A stretch of DNA of 64,000 nucleotides from Mycolicibacter senuensis (GCF_003284925.1 NZ_QMEX01000002.1:1-64000), one strand, 5' to 3'. Counted from the first letter of the stretch, positions 34,320-43,151 are shown. The notes: generated from the sequence alone by a model not told the origin. Numbers and translations: made by a program.

Positions 34320-34539
34320 GCTGGCCGTTCCTGCCCGCACGAATGGCACAGATCACCCGGTCGACGTGGGCTTGATCATATCCGGGGCGTCGCGGTGCCC
34401 GATATTGATGCGGTGTAAGCCATACTTGAACACGTACGACGCCAATTGACCAGGCTGCCCCAGTCGGTCAGAAAGAGACGAAGTCCAATAGCGGCGCCAT
34501 TCCGCGGCTGAGTGGCTTGCTAATGAGGTGAACTGGTAG

Positions 34540-35157
34540 ATGGCCGGAATGGATCAGCGCTCGGACAAGACCGTGGAGAAGATCGTGGCTGGCACGATGA
34601 AGGCGATCACCCGGCAAGGAACGCAGAAGCTTTCGGTCAGTGACATCTGCGAATCCTCCGGTGTCGCCCGCGGCACCTTCTATCGCTACTTCACCAGCAA
34701 GGACGATGTGTTGGCCGCGTTGGGTCGGCACTTCGAAGGCGGGATCGCCGGCGCGTTCGCGGCTGCGATCGAGGTCAACCCCGACCCTGCGGACCGTGTC
34801 CAGGTGGTGTTGGACACCATCATCGCTTACCGCGCCGCCGGCGGTGATTTCGTCCGGATGCTGGACGTCGCCCCCGATTTCACGTTGTGGTTCATTCGGG
34901 AAACCTTCCCCACGCTTGCCGAGACGGTCACCGCGGCGTTGGGTCCAGCGGTGCAGGAATCGCCGCTGGTGGTCAGCGGGGCGTTGACGACGCGTCAGCT
35001 CGGTGAGCTGTTCTTGCGCAGCGTCATGTCCATGCTGTTTCTGCCGGAGGGCCGCTCCGACGAGGTGCCCGCGATGGTGAGCTCATTGTTTCGGGTCGCG
35101 CTACCGGGTGCGGGCTCGCAGCGGCGCAAGCGGCGGCCGCGTCCGAAGGCCAGCTGA
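34540..35157 (+). CDS. TetR family transcriptional regulator (paralogue of 16837)
   Basis: A 205-residue TetR-type protein with HTH LSVSDICESSGVARGTFYRYF (about residues 30-50) and a basic C-terminal tail (RRKRRPRPKAS). It aligns along its length with the TetR protein at 16837, including RVQVVLDTIIAYR and the SPLVVSGALTTRQLGELFLRS region. It follows the dioxygenase operon after a 220-bp gap, where a half-matching box (GAACA-N14-TGACC) occurs at 34428. It is therefore the second candidate for the 24-bp box regulator, or a dimer partner. The ligand is unknown. Confidence 0.9.
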   Translation: MAGMDQRSDKTVEKIVAGTMKAITRQGTQKLSVSDICESSGVARGTFYRYFTSKDDVLAALGRHFEGGIAGAFAAAIEVNPDPADRVQVVLDTIIAYRAAGGDFVRMLDVAPDFTLWFIRETFPTLAETVTAALGPAVQESPLVVSGALTTRQLGELFLRSVMSMLFLPEGRSDEVPAMVSSLFRVALPGAGSQRRKRRPRPKAS

Positions 35158-35478
35158 GCAACCGCGCTGTTGGCCAGCGGGGAGTAGGTTCTCAAATTCG
35201 GTGTCATATCGCGTAGCTGTGACCTGTGGTGATGCCGGTCGTCTCCCGTGATGTCATCGGGGTTCTGCCTCAGATTCGTGTCTCTGCAGGATCGAGGATT
35301 GCGCTGAGACAGGCGACCTGGCCGGTTTCAAAATCAAAGTCGACCGCAAGATCGGCAGCACACGCGGGCTGTTTCTCGATGGCCGGCCGCGACGAAAAAA
35401 AGCTGGCCCACCTTCGCCGGGTATCGCAGGCAGTTGGCCCCACCCCCGAATGCCCCCACGCCTTGCCGCCGTCACAAC
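35158..35478. other. 321-bp stretch without an intact gene; possible nuclease-gene remnant
   Basis: No complete gene is seen between the TetR gene and the monooxygenase stop. A short plus-strand open stretch (about 35312-35391) reads GDLAGFKIKVDRKIGSTRGL, which resembles the core of some Mrr-like restriction-endonuclease domains (Lys-x-Lys strand followed by a GLF motif). It has no start and no flanking domain. If real, it is a decayed fragment of a mobile or defence gene. The resemblance is from memory and weak. Confidence 0.3.
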
Positions 35479-37449
35479 TTATGACCGCAGTTCGTAGTCG
35501 TCGGGATTTGGACGGTTGGTCCACTTCCAATAGTCGACGATGCGCGAGCCATACAGTGTCGGAACACTTCCCGCCGAGTTCTTGTAGTAACTGATCACCG
35601 CCGGATGGGTGTACACCATCGTTTTGAGTCGTTCCTGGTTGCGGCGGTTGTACTGGTCGCAGGCCTCGGCGCGGACCGTTGCCGAGCGGGCACCGCCGGC
35701 GAGCACCATGTCGATGCAGCCCAGGATGTAGCGCATCTGGCATTCGGAGTTGTAGATGATGCTGGCGCCGTTCACGGCGTTGGTGCCCGGACCGAACATG
35801 CAGTAGAAGTTCGGGAAGCCGGGAACGGTGATGCCCAGGTAGGCATAGGCGGCCTCGCCCCACGCGGCGTTCAGTTCGAGCCCGTCGAGCCCGCAGACGT
35901 TGATGGGCCCGAGCTGGTGGTTGACGTCGAATCCGGTCGCCCAGATCAGCACCTCGGCGGGCCGGTGCACACCGTCGACCGTGGTGACACCGTCGCGGGT
36001 GATCCGCGCGATGCTGTCGGAGATCAGGTCGACGTCGTCACGTTGCAGCGTCTGGAGCCAAGTTCCGTTGTCTTGCAACGTGCGTTTGCCCATCGGGGGG
36101 TAGTCCGGGGTGACCTTGGTCAACAGCTCCTCGTCGTCGGTGAAGGCGCGCATCCACGCGATGAACAACTCCCGTATTGCCTGGTTGGCCTCGCTACAGG
36201 ACTTGCCGCCGCTGTCCCAGTCCGGATCGATTCTCACCGCGTCCTGGACGGCGTCGGTCAGTGGCCACCACGACACGAATCGAAGCCACCGTCCGTAGTA
36301 CGGCAGATGGCGTATCGCCCACCGGGCGCCGTCGGGAATTGGTTCGTGGTAGGCGACGTTGGGAGCCATCCACTGCGGGGTGCGCTGATAGACGTCGACC
36401 TGCTCGGTGACATCTGCGATGGCGGGAACGAGCTGGAATCCACTGGCGCCCGCACCGATCACCGCCACGCGCTTGCCCGCCAGCTCGACGTCATCCCGCC
36501 AGCACGCGGTGTGAAACGACGGGCCGTTGAAATCGTTGCCGCCCTCGATGTTCGGAATTACCGCGTTGCTGAACTGGCCAACCGCACAGATCAGGGCACG
36601 GGCAGTCACCGCCTCGGCACGCCCGTCGGCCGCGCGGATCGACACCTGCCAGGTAGCCGAGTCGTCGTCCCAGATCGCGCTGGTCACCTCGGTGTTGAAG
36701 CGCACGTGTGGGGCGATGTCGTGACGGTTCATGACGTCGGTGAGGTATTGCAAGATCTCGGGCTGCTCGGAGTAGTAGTGGGTCCAGTGGTCTGTCGGTT
36801 CGAACGAGTACGAGTAGTACTGGTTGGCGATGTCGACGCGACAACCGGGATAGCGGTTGGCCAGCCAGGTACCCCCGACACCGGACTGCTTCTCCACGAT
36901 CGTGAACGGCACGCCGCCCTGCTTGAGCTTGATTCCCGCCAGCAGCCCGGCCTCGCCGCAACCGATCACGACAACCGGGAATCCGCTGCGCTGCCCCGGA
37001 GTCGACTGCAGCGTCGGACCGCACTGGTCGGCGTCGCTGAGTCGCAAGTCCGCCGCGACATAGTCGAGGTACTCGTCGGTGACCTGCCCCGCCGACATCA
37101 CGTCGAGCATCACGCGCATCTGTTGGCCGTCCGGGACGAACGGCGGCGGGCAGCCGCGGTCCCGATAGTCACACACCACATCGAACGCCCGGTCACGCAC
37201 CGCCTGCTTGTCGGCTTCGCTCATGCCGCCCTGCAGGTCCATGGCGATCAGCATGAATGGACCGGGAAGCTCCTCGAGCAGCGCCAGATCACCGGTCATG
37301 TGGACCATCGACATCAACAACGCCGGAACACTCGCCTGCGCGATCGCCACGCGGATGACGTCGTCGGAGTCGTCGAACGCCAGACCGACCAAGCGGGCGA
37401 GATCCGTCGGAGTGTCGGTGGGGTTGCGGCTCGCCGTCGAAGGACGCAT
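35479..37449 (-). CDS. flavin-containing (Baeyer-Villiger-type) monooxygenase
   Basis: A 656-residue FAD/NADPH monooxygenase. After an N-terminal domain of about 140 residues come the FAD motif VIGCGEAGLLAG, the fingerprint FNGPSFHTACW (FxGxxxHxxxW) and the NADPH motif VIGAGASGFQ. The extended N-terminus is typical of the 640-residue BVMO group (HAPMO-like). It inserts oxygen next to a ketone to form an ester or lactone. ATG 37449 is chosen; ATG 37464 falls inside a palindromic operator. It is divergent from the truncated Rieske gene, with two copies of the second box type between them. A downstream esterase partner is not adjacent. Confidence 0.88.
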   Translation of the reverse strand: MRPSTASRNPTDTPTDLARLVGLAFDDSDDVIRVAIAQASVPALLMSMVHMTGDLALLEELPGPFMLIAMDLQGGMSEADKQAVRDRAFDVVCDYRDRGCPPPFVPDGQQMRVMLDVMSAGQVTDEYLDYVAADLRLSDADQCGPTLQSTPGQRSGFPVVVIGCGEAGLLAGIKLKQGGVPFTIVEKQSGVGGTWLANRYPGCRVDIANQYYSYSFEPTDHWTHYYSEQPEILQYLTDVMNRHDIAPHVRFNTEVTSAIWDDDSATWQVSIRAADGRAEAVTARALICAVGQFSNAVIPNIEGGNDFNGPSFHTACWRDDVELAGKRVAVIGAGASGFQLVPAIADVTEQVDVYQRTPQWMAPNVAYHEPIPDGARWAIRHLPYYGRWLRFVSWWPLTDAVQDAVRIDPDWDSGGKSCSEANQAIRELFIAWMRAFTDDEELLTKVTPDYPPMGKRTLQDNGTWLQTLQRDDVDLISDSIARITRDGVTTVDGVHRPAEVLIWATGFDVNHQLGPINVCGLDGLELNAAWGEAAYAYLGITVPGFPNFYCMFGPGTNAVNGASIIYNSECQMRYILGCIDMVLAGGARSATVRAEACDQYNRRNQERLKTMVYTHPAVISYYKNSAGSVPTLYGSRIVDYWKWTNRPNPDDYELRS

Positions 37450-37454
37450 AGGGA

Positions 37455-37484
37455 CACCATACATATTGCTCGTAGTGTATGGCC
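37455..37484. promoter_or_regulatory. 30-bp box, second type, copy 1
   Basis: CACCATACA-N12-TGTATGGCC, immediately upstream of (or overlapping) the monooxygenase start. The 7-bp arms CCATACA/TGTATGG are perfectly inverted. It is a candidate operator for the TetR gene at 43244. Confidence 0.55.
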
Positions 37485-37518
37485 GATATCGGAGCGATCT
37501 AAAGTTCGACCGTTTGGC

Positions 37519-37548
37519 GACCAAACATGACACTGTATGTGTATGGTC
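37519..37548. promoter_or_regulatory. 30-bp box, second type, copy 2
   Basis: GACCAAACA-N12-TGTATGGTC, 64 bp from copy 1, in the space between the monooxygenase and the truncated Rieske gene. It probably served the plus-strand promoter. Confidence 0.5.
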
Positions 37549-37635
37549 GGAAGAGTTCGCCGATCCCCGCCCGAGCGGGCACGCGTGACCGGCGGGCGAC
37601 GGCTGAAAGAGCTCGTGGACCGATGCAGAGGTTGG

Positions 37636-37683
37636 CCCATGGTCAGATCCCCGCACGATCAGAACCGGCACGCCGGCGACGTC
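37636..37683 (-). other. possible inverted fragment of a Rieske gene
   Basis: Read on the minus strand, this 48-bp stretch encodes DVAGVPVLIVRGSDHG. This is the sequence expected just before RVRAFLNACSHRG in a Rieske alpha subunit, and that continuation starts on the plus strand at 37685. In the intact paralogue at 41951 the matching part is VLGDSLLVTRDKDG followed by VFLNYCRHRG. A small inversion would explain the truncation. An alternative is a coincidental match; an alpha/beta-hydrolase-like reading is also possible. Confidence 0.4.
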
Positions 37684-37687
37684 GCGG

Positions 37688-38629
37688 GTGCGCGCGTTTC
37701 TCAATGCGTGCTCCCACCGCGGAGCCAGCGTGGCGTCCGGCGCGGGTTGCACGAAGCGCTTCACCTGCGGGTATCACTCCTGGTCGTACGACACGCAGGG
37801 TGCGCTGGCGAGCCTTCCGGCCAAGAACATGTTCGACGGCCTCGGCAAGGCCGAGCTCGGACTGCAGCCGCTGCCGGTGAGCGACGCGCCCGGGCTGATC
37901 GTCGTCGGCCTGCGTCCACATGTCGAGGTGTCCGGCTGGCTCGATTCCGTCCAGCCCGCGCTGGCCGACTGCCGCTTCGACGCGGTGATACCCATCGCTG
38001 ACAGCACCGTCGCGGTGGCGGCGAATTGGAAGCTCAGCGTCGACGTCAACTTCGAGGGCTACCATTTCCCCGCCGTCCACACCACTACCCTGCACCCGGT
38101 CGCCACCGGCAACGCCTCATACGACCTGTACGGCCGGCACTGCCGCTGGGCCTTCCCGATGCGTCACCTCGAGGAACTCAAGGACCAGCCCGAGGAATCC
38201 TGGCCCGACTACTTCGTCGGCACCGTCGTGTACTTCTTCTACCCCAGTTGCGTCCTGGTCGAAGCCGCTGACACCAAGCAACTCCTGCGGATATACCCGG
38301 GCAACCACCGCGGCGAGTCGATCGTCGACATCGCCTACTCGGTGACTTCGGTCCCCACAGAGGAGGATCGCGCCAACCACCTGCTGTCCTTCCAGTTCGT
38401 CAAGGACCTGCTGTGCACAGAGGACTTCCCGATGGCCGAGCAATGCCAGCGCGGCTTGGCTGCCGGACGTGACCGTGTCGTCGTCGGCCGCAACGAACCG
38501 CTCCTGCAGCACCTGCACCAGGTATGGGCCGACGGCGCCGCCGATTCCGAATCCCACCTCGGCGACTGCCCAGACAAACCACACAACTCGATGTGCATGG
38601 TCAATACTCAGCGTGTCCATGCCGATTAG
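37688..38629 (+). pseudogene. 5'-truncated Rieske oxygenase alpha subunit
   Basis: The open frame gives 313 residues from GTG 37688: RAFLNACSHRGAS...CGYHSWSY (intact Rieske ligands) and WKLSVDVNFEGYHFPAVHTTTLHP (ExYHxxxxH iron site). Compared with relatives it lacks about 70-80 N-terminal residues: it begins only five or six residues before the first Rieske Cys. The frame has a stop at 37604-37606 and no other start codon, so the N-terminal part is lost, possibly by inversion (see 37636). It could still be translated but the protein would probably not fold. It is adjacent to a membrane protein gene 26 bp downstream. It may have been the oxygenase of the 35-44 kb module. Confidence 0.7.
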
Positions 38630-38655
38630 GTGCCGGCCAAGCAGGAGGTGGCGCA

Positions 38656-39792
38656 ATGGAAACCTGCACCGCGGAGTTCGCGCGCCTGAGCGCCAAGATG
38701 GGCGGACTTGACTGCGACGCCAACCCCTTCATCACGCTGACGAACCCGTTGTCGCTGCAGCACTGGACGATGCCGGTAATCGAGCTGACCTTGGTCGCTG
38801 GTGCCATCGCCGCCCTGGCGCATGCATTACTGTGGCGCCGCTTGCACGGCGACGCCTCGAACCTGGTGATCTGGCTCGCCGGAGTATTCTGCCTCCTGCT
38901 GATCGAGCCCATCGCCTATTTTCCGCAGTGGTTCGGCCTGGAGAAGGCCATGGGGCTCACTTTCGTACACAACCAGTTCACCGTGCAATTTCTCTACGAT
39001 CGACTCCCGCTGTACATCGTGGCCATGTACCCGTTTTTCAGCTACACCGCCTGGGTGCTCGTACAGCGCACCGGCATCTTCAAGCGCCACCACGCCGTGG
39101 TCGGCGCGTCGTGCGTGACTGTCGTCTTCTTCTCGCTCTACGAAGTGGTCGACATGGTCGGGCCACAATTCCGCTGGTGGGTATGGAATGAGAACCTGTC
39201 GACCTCGGTACCGACCCTGGGTCACGTCCCTTACGTGAACCTTCAGGCGTTCTCCATCGCGCTGCCGTTCGCCATGGCGCTGGTGACACTGTGGGTCAGC
39301 AAGCAGGGCCAGATCCGTGGGTGGATCGTCACCCGCAACGTCGTGCTGGTGTGCCTCCTGGTGTGGCCGATCCTGTTCCTGAGCTCTCTACCATCACTGC
39401 TGATGGCTGTGGCCGGGGTTCCCGTCCAGAACGCGCGCATCGTGGCGACGTGGCTGCTGATCAGCGCCGCCGGAATGGTTACCGCGATCGCGTTCATCGG
39501 ATCCTGCCGGGCCCGCCGCGGCAACCCCGCGGGCGTGGATCGCGACTACTTCGGGCCGTTATTCGTTGGTATCTATCTCACCGTGGCCGCGGTGTGCTGG
39601 GTCGCGGCACTGCCCGACTACCTCAGTGCGAAGGATGGATTCACCGTCACCGGCAGCCGCACGGGATCTTTGCCATTCGCCATCACGACGGCCGCGGTAG
39701 TCATCGCGCTGACAGCAGGTGCGTATCTGCGGCCCACGGGCCCCGTCGGTGATGTGAAGCACGCGCAGGGGCCGGCCCCGGCCCGAACCTGA
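38656..39792 (+). CDS. multi-spanning membrane protein, unknown
   Basis: A 378-residue integral membrane protein with about nine hydrophobic segments, for example ELTLVAGAIAALAHALLW, LVIWLAGVFCLLLIEPIAYF and NVVLVCLLVWPILFLSSLPS. The short N-terminus has Cys at 3 and 20 and the tail is polar. ATG 38656 follows AGGAGGTG, an excellent ribosome-binding site. It is 26 bp after the truncated Rieske gene. It might belong to the AveC-like spirocyclase/membrane oxidoreductase group seen in mycobacterial catabolic loci, but I could not confirm any motif. Transport or a membrane-bound reaction are equally possible. Confidence 0.65.
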   Translation: METCTAEFARLSAKMGGLDCDANPFITLTNPLSLQHWTMPVIELTLVAGAIAALAHALLWRRLHGDASNLVIWLAGVFCLLLIEPIAYFPQWFGLEKAMGLTFVHNQFTVQFLYDRLPLYIVAMYPFFSYTAWVLVQRTGIFKRHHAVVGASCVTVVFFSLYEVVDMVGPQFRWWVWNENLSTSVPTLGHVPYVNLQAFSIALPFAMALVTLWVSKQGQIRGWIVTRNVVLVCLLVWPILFLSSLPSLLMAVAGVPVQNARIVATWLLISAAGMVTAIAFIGSCRARRGNPAGVDRDYFGPLFVGIYLTVAAVCWVAALPDYLSAKDGFTVTGSRTGSLPFAITTAAVVIALTAGAYLRPTGPVGDVKHAQGPAPART

Positions 39793-39823
39793 ATGACGGC
39801 GACACTGTCGACGACGAGCGTCG

Positions 39824-40762
39824 TCAGGCGAGCGAGGCCTTCGCCGGCCGGTCGAAGAACGTGGTCATGTCCACGCCGCGCTCGTATTCGTCCATCCACA
39901 CCGCGGCCCACTCCGGCAGCGGCTGTTCGGCCGGATTGTGATACGGGGCCTGCGAGGTGATGAGCCGCCCCACCATCAAGACCAGTTCCCGCGACGGCAC
40001 GCCGTGAAATATGCGCGGCGGACCGACCTTTCGCGATGGACCAAGGAAGCAGGGCCGCAGCCGAGCCTTCACTTCGCCGAACGCCACGTCGGAGGTCATC
40101 GCCTTATGCGCGGAAAGTCCGCCTCGATCGGCAGCGGGCACGTGTCGATCGAAACCCCGCGCAATCGCCTCGACGACCGAGCGCACGTGCTTGGCGGTCG
40201 CCGGGACGTACTTGGTGCGAGTCCAGCGATTGGGAGTCAAGTGCTGACAAATGATCAGCCCGGAACTGCGGTGCTCGATCTCCTCGACGAAGTGCCACAA
40301 GATGAGCGACGCTATGCGCGGATCACCCCCGCCGAAGATCGAGTCGCGGTGGTCGAGAAAGATCTTGAACAGCGGAGTGAACGTTGCCTCGATGTTCGCG
40401 ATGTAGGAGACGTGGAACTCGGTGCTACGCGTCGCGAGCAGTCCGTCGAACAGCTCCGCAGCCTCACGCGCAGTCTCCTTCAATCCCGGATACTGCTTGA
40501 TCAGGGTGTTCATGTGCTTGCGGTGCGCCCACGAATGCTGCCCCTCCTGGCGCACGAAGGCCTCCATCTCATCTGCGACTACAGCGTCGGTGACCTGGCC
40601 CTTGGCATCCCGCAGCGCGCCGATGATGTACTGCTCGAACGGCACGGCGAAGAAGGTGAACACGTTGCCGAAGATCCCCGCCAGCGGATTGGCGGGCTGC
40701 CACTGAAACGGCACCGAGGTGTCGAACATCCACGGCATCCGCCGAACTACCAGGTCAGTCAT
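39824..40762 (-). CDS. predicted di-iron metal-dependent hydrolase (PF10118-like)
   Basis: A 312-residue helical protein with a ferritin-like metal pattern: FEQYIIGALRD, MEAFVRQEGQHSWAHRKHM and LILWHFVEEIEHRSSG give an E...ExxH...ExxH arrangement. Proteins of this kind are annotated as predicted metal-dependent hydrolases (PF10118) and are common beside mycobacterial lipid and xenobiotic genes, but no reaction is established. ATG 40762 follows AGGGGATG on the minus strand; a GTG at 40768 is possible. It is divergent from a truncated amidohydrolase gene, with a 29-bp box of the second type between them. Confidence 0.75.
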   Translation of the reverse strand: MTDLVVRRMPWMFDTSVPFQWQPANPLAGIFGNVFTFFAVPFEQYIIGALRDAKGQVTDAVVADEMEAFVRQEGQHSWAHRKHMNTLIKQYPGLKETAREAAELFDGLLATRSTEFHVSYIANIEATFTPLFKIFLDHRDSIFGGGDPRIASLILWHFVEEIEHRSSGLIICQHLTPNRWTRTKYVPATAKHVRSVVEAIARGFDRHVPAADRGGLSAHKAMTSDVAFGEVKARLRPCFLGPSRKVGPPRIFHGVPSRELVLMVGRLITSQAPYHNPAEQPLPEWAAVWMDEYERGVDMTTFFDRPAKASLA

Positions 40763-40794
40763 GTGCACATCCCCTAGGTCGCGCCGGCCGATAC

Positions 40795-40823
40795 GAGCAT
40801 ACACTTTATCTCCGTGTATGGTG
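40795..40823. promoter_or_regulatory. 29-bp box, second type, copy 3
   Basis: GAGCATACA-N11-TGTATGGTG between the divergent di-iron hydrolase-like gene (start 40762) and the truncated amidohydrolase (start 40875). The spacer is one base shorter than in the other copies; an ATACAC/GTGTAT inverted repeat lies within it. Confidence 0.5.
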
Positions 40824-40874
40824 TAACCCTGGTCGGCGGCGAATGAGAACGCGTAAGTCTTCACCATCCATTCG

Positions 40875-41696
40875 ATGTCAGGCGTATGGTTGGCCGACTG
40901 CCTCGAACGCGACAAGTTGATGGACGACGCGGCCTACCGGCGGCGCTTCCGCAAGGCCTACGACCAGAAGTTCGGCATCCGGGTGTGGCACCGGGACTTC
41001 TTCGACGCGGAGATCACCGACTGCCTGGATCCGTCGGTGATCGGGAAGTCGTTCGGCCAGATCGGCATCGAACGCGGTGGCATCCACCCGGTCGACGCGT
41101 TCCTCGATCTCGTCCTCGAACACGGCACCGCGCTCCGCTGGTACACCACCATCTCCAACCACCGCCCGGACGTGCTCAAGAAGCTCGCCCAAGCGTCCTA
41201 CATCCAGTTGGAATTTTCCGACGCCGGCGCCCACCTGCGCAACATGGCCTTCTACAACATGGGGCTGCGCCTGCTCAAGCACGTGCGCGACGCCGAACAG
41301 GCCGGCAAGCCGTTCATGAGCGTGGAACGGGCCGTGCACCGGCTCAGCGGCGAAATCGCCGACTGGTACGGAGTCGACGCCGGCCACCTCCGCATCGGCG
41401 ACCGGGCGGACTTGTCGATCATCGTTCCCGAGCACCTCGACGCCTCGCTGGACGACTACGCCGAAGATCGGGTCGCGCAGTACGGCGGCTTGTTCCGCAT
41501 GGTCAACCGCAACGACGACACCGTCACCGCGGTGTTCATCAGCGGCCAACCCGTCGTGTTGAACGGCAAGCCGACCGACATCCTGGGCAGGGTTCGCACC
41601 GGCAGCGTCGTTCGCGCGGGCCGGCGATCGCCAGCGGTCACCATCCATGCGCCGTCTCGAGCGGCGCTGTCGAGCACCAGCAAGACCGGCGGCTGA
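40875..41696 (+). pseudogene. C-terminal fragment of an amidohydrolase-3/D-aminoacylase-type gene
   Basis: 273 residues corresponding to the last half of amidohydrolase-3 family proteins, which normally run to about 550 residues with an N-terminal HxH metal motif. Here that half is missing. The preserved C-terminal part includes SVIGKSFGQIGIERG, TTISNHRPDVLKK, FSDAGAHLRNMAFYN and RIGDRADLSIIVP, all typical. The fragment starts at ATG 40875, 52 bp after a second-type box, so it may be transcribed from a hijacked promoter. The active site is incomplete, so it is probably non-functional. It is immediately followed by another decayed gene. Confidence 0.72.
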
Positions 41697-41734
41697 ACAG
41701 CTCCAGCGTCGACGACGGTGTGGGGATACGAGTC

Positions 41735-41940
41735 TTGCGGGTAAAGGACGTTCATCCCGAGCTTCGAGCCATTGCCCGGACCCTGCCGCGAGGGTACGGG
41801 CTGGAGCGTGGATTAGCGATGTCGCGCGCCGCCATGCGACTCCTCGGTAACGTGGCCGCCGCCGCGATGCGGATGTCGTCTCGGTGACAACCGACGTCGG
41901 GCTGCGCCTACACCGCCCGACGCTGGTCGATCATCGCTGA
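41735..41940 (+). pseudogene. frameshifted N-terminal remnant of an alpha/beta hydrolase
   Basis: The first frame (TTG 41735 to TGA 41887) reads KDVHPELRAIARTLPRGYGL and then AMSRAAMRLLGN, which resembles the N-terminus of mycobacterial esterases of the hormone-sensitive-lipase type. The continuation is in another frame (41878-41940), VSVTTDVGLRLHRPTLVDHR, which matches the next conserved stretch ahead of the missing catalytic domain. A frameshift near 41878 and loss of the rest make it a pseudogene. It lies between the amidohydrolase fragment and the convergent Rieske gene. Confidence 0.5.
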
Positions 41941-41950
41941 CCACATCCGG

Positions 41951-43123
41951 TCAGCCCAAGGCCACGCCGAGCTCCTGGGCGAACACGCGGATTATGTGCT
42001 GGACGCCGATTTCGTTGCGGCCGATGATCATGTGGTCGTGCTGGCCGTGTCGGACGCCTTCGCCGCATTGCGGCAGCATCGTGAAGTCCTCATCACGCAC
42101 CGCCGCGTGGACCGCAGCGAAGATCATGTCGTACCCGGCCCGCGTTTCATCGTCGGCGGCCGGCACCCGGGCCAGCCAGCTGTGGCGGACCGTACACCGG
42201 GTGGGTGACCCGGCGGGCAGGATGTCGATGACCTCCACACCCACCGAGCTGTTGGCCAAGATCAGGTTCGGGTAGATCCAGTAGATGACGCCCATGTTGT
42301 CGCGGACATCCCAGGAACCGGTCGCGTCATCGTCCAAATTTGTGATCCAGTTGAACGGAAAGCCCATCCGGTGGTGTTTGCCGTAGGAGTCGTGGATGGA
42401 TGTGTTCGCCAGGGCGTTCTGTCCAATGAGGCTCTCACCGTGCACGAACGGGAAGTGGTAGCTCTCGGCGAACGCCTCCAGCGCACCCTTCCAGGACACC
42501 TCGGACTCGAACTCGCGATAGTCGTGATAGCCAAACGACGCGTAGTCGAGCACTTCCAGATCGGGCCCAAGATCGCCGAGATGTTCGTCAACGTCGATGT
42601 CCGCGTCGGCGCTCAGGACGGCCCAGATGAAGCCGTGGCGTTCCTGGTTGGGCAACTCGACCAAGCCGTAGTTGTTCTTATCCATGCCCGCGAAGCCGCC
42701 GCTACCGGGAACGCTGAACAACGTCCCGTCGTTCTTGTATGTCCAGGCGTGATAGGGGCAGGTGAACCGCGCGGCGCTGCCCGAGCCACAGGCCGGCATC
42801 GCACCGCGGTGCCGGCAGTAGTTCAAGAAGACGTGACTGTGGCCATCCTTGTCGCGCGTGACCAGCAGCGAGTCGCCGAGTACCGAGCGCACGACGTAGT
42901 CGTTGGGCGCGGCCACCTGGGCGCTGGGGACAATGGCCAGCGGGGTGCGCCGAAGGATCTGTGCTTCCTCGATCTCGGTGATCTTGGGGTCGCGGTAGTA
43001 GTGCAGCGGCACCCGCAGCACGTCCTCGGCCATCTCTGTGGTCTTGTCGAGCACCACCCGCAGTGCCCGACGGGTCAATTCGGTGTCCAACACTCCCGTG
43101 CGGACGTGCCCGTCGATGGTCAC
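41951..43123 (-). CDS. Rieske oxygenase alpha subunit (intact)
   Basis: A 390-residue Rieske non-heme iron oxygenase. The Rieske ligands CRHRG...CPYHAW and the catalytic motif EAFAESYHFPFVHGES (ExYHxxxxH) are both intact, unlike the truncated relative at 37688. The start is GTG 43123, preceded by GGAGGAGG at ideal spacing; the upstream open part to 43177 is not conserved-looking. No beta subunit gene is adjacent, so it is probably a homotrimeric oxygenase. A 30-bp box of the second type precedes it and a TetR gene is divergent. Confidence 0.9.
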   Translation of the reverse strand: MTIDGHVRTGVLDTELTRRALRVVLDKTTEMAEDVLRVPLHYYRDPKITEIEEAQILRRTPLAIVPSAQVAAPNDYVVRSVLGDSLLVTRDKDGHSHVFLNYCRHRGAMPACGSGSAARFTCPYHAWTYKNDGTLFSVPGSGGFAGMDKNNYGLVELPNQERHGFIWAVLSADADIDVDEHLGDLGPDLEVLDYASFGYHDYREFESEVSWKGALEAFAESYHFPFVHGESLIGQNALANTSIHDSYGKHHRMGFPFNWITNLDDDATGSWDVRDNMGVIYWIYPNLILANSSVGVEVIDILPAGSPTRCTVRHSWLARVPAADDETRAGYDMIFAAVHAAVRDEDFTMLPQCGEGVRHGQHDHMIIGRNEIGVQHIIRVFAQELGVALG

Positions 43124-43151
43124 AGAGCCTCCTCCGTCGCCGTCACAGCTT

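Noticed and set aside
34428-34451. GAACA-N14-TGACC upstream of the TetR gene at 34540
   Set aside because: Only the left half-site matches the 24-bp box; the right half differs at two of five positions, so it was not listed as a copy.
35605-37530. Long plus-strand open frame (641 codons) opposite the monooxygenase gene
   Set aside because: It is the complement of a well-supported BVMO-type gene with all motifs; its translation is rich in Arg/Val/His with no recognisable fold, typical of antisense frames in GC-rich DNA.
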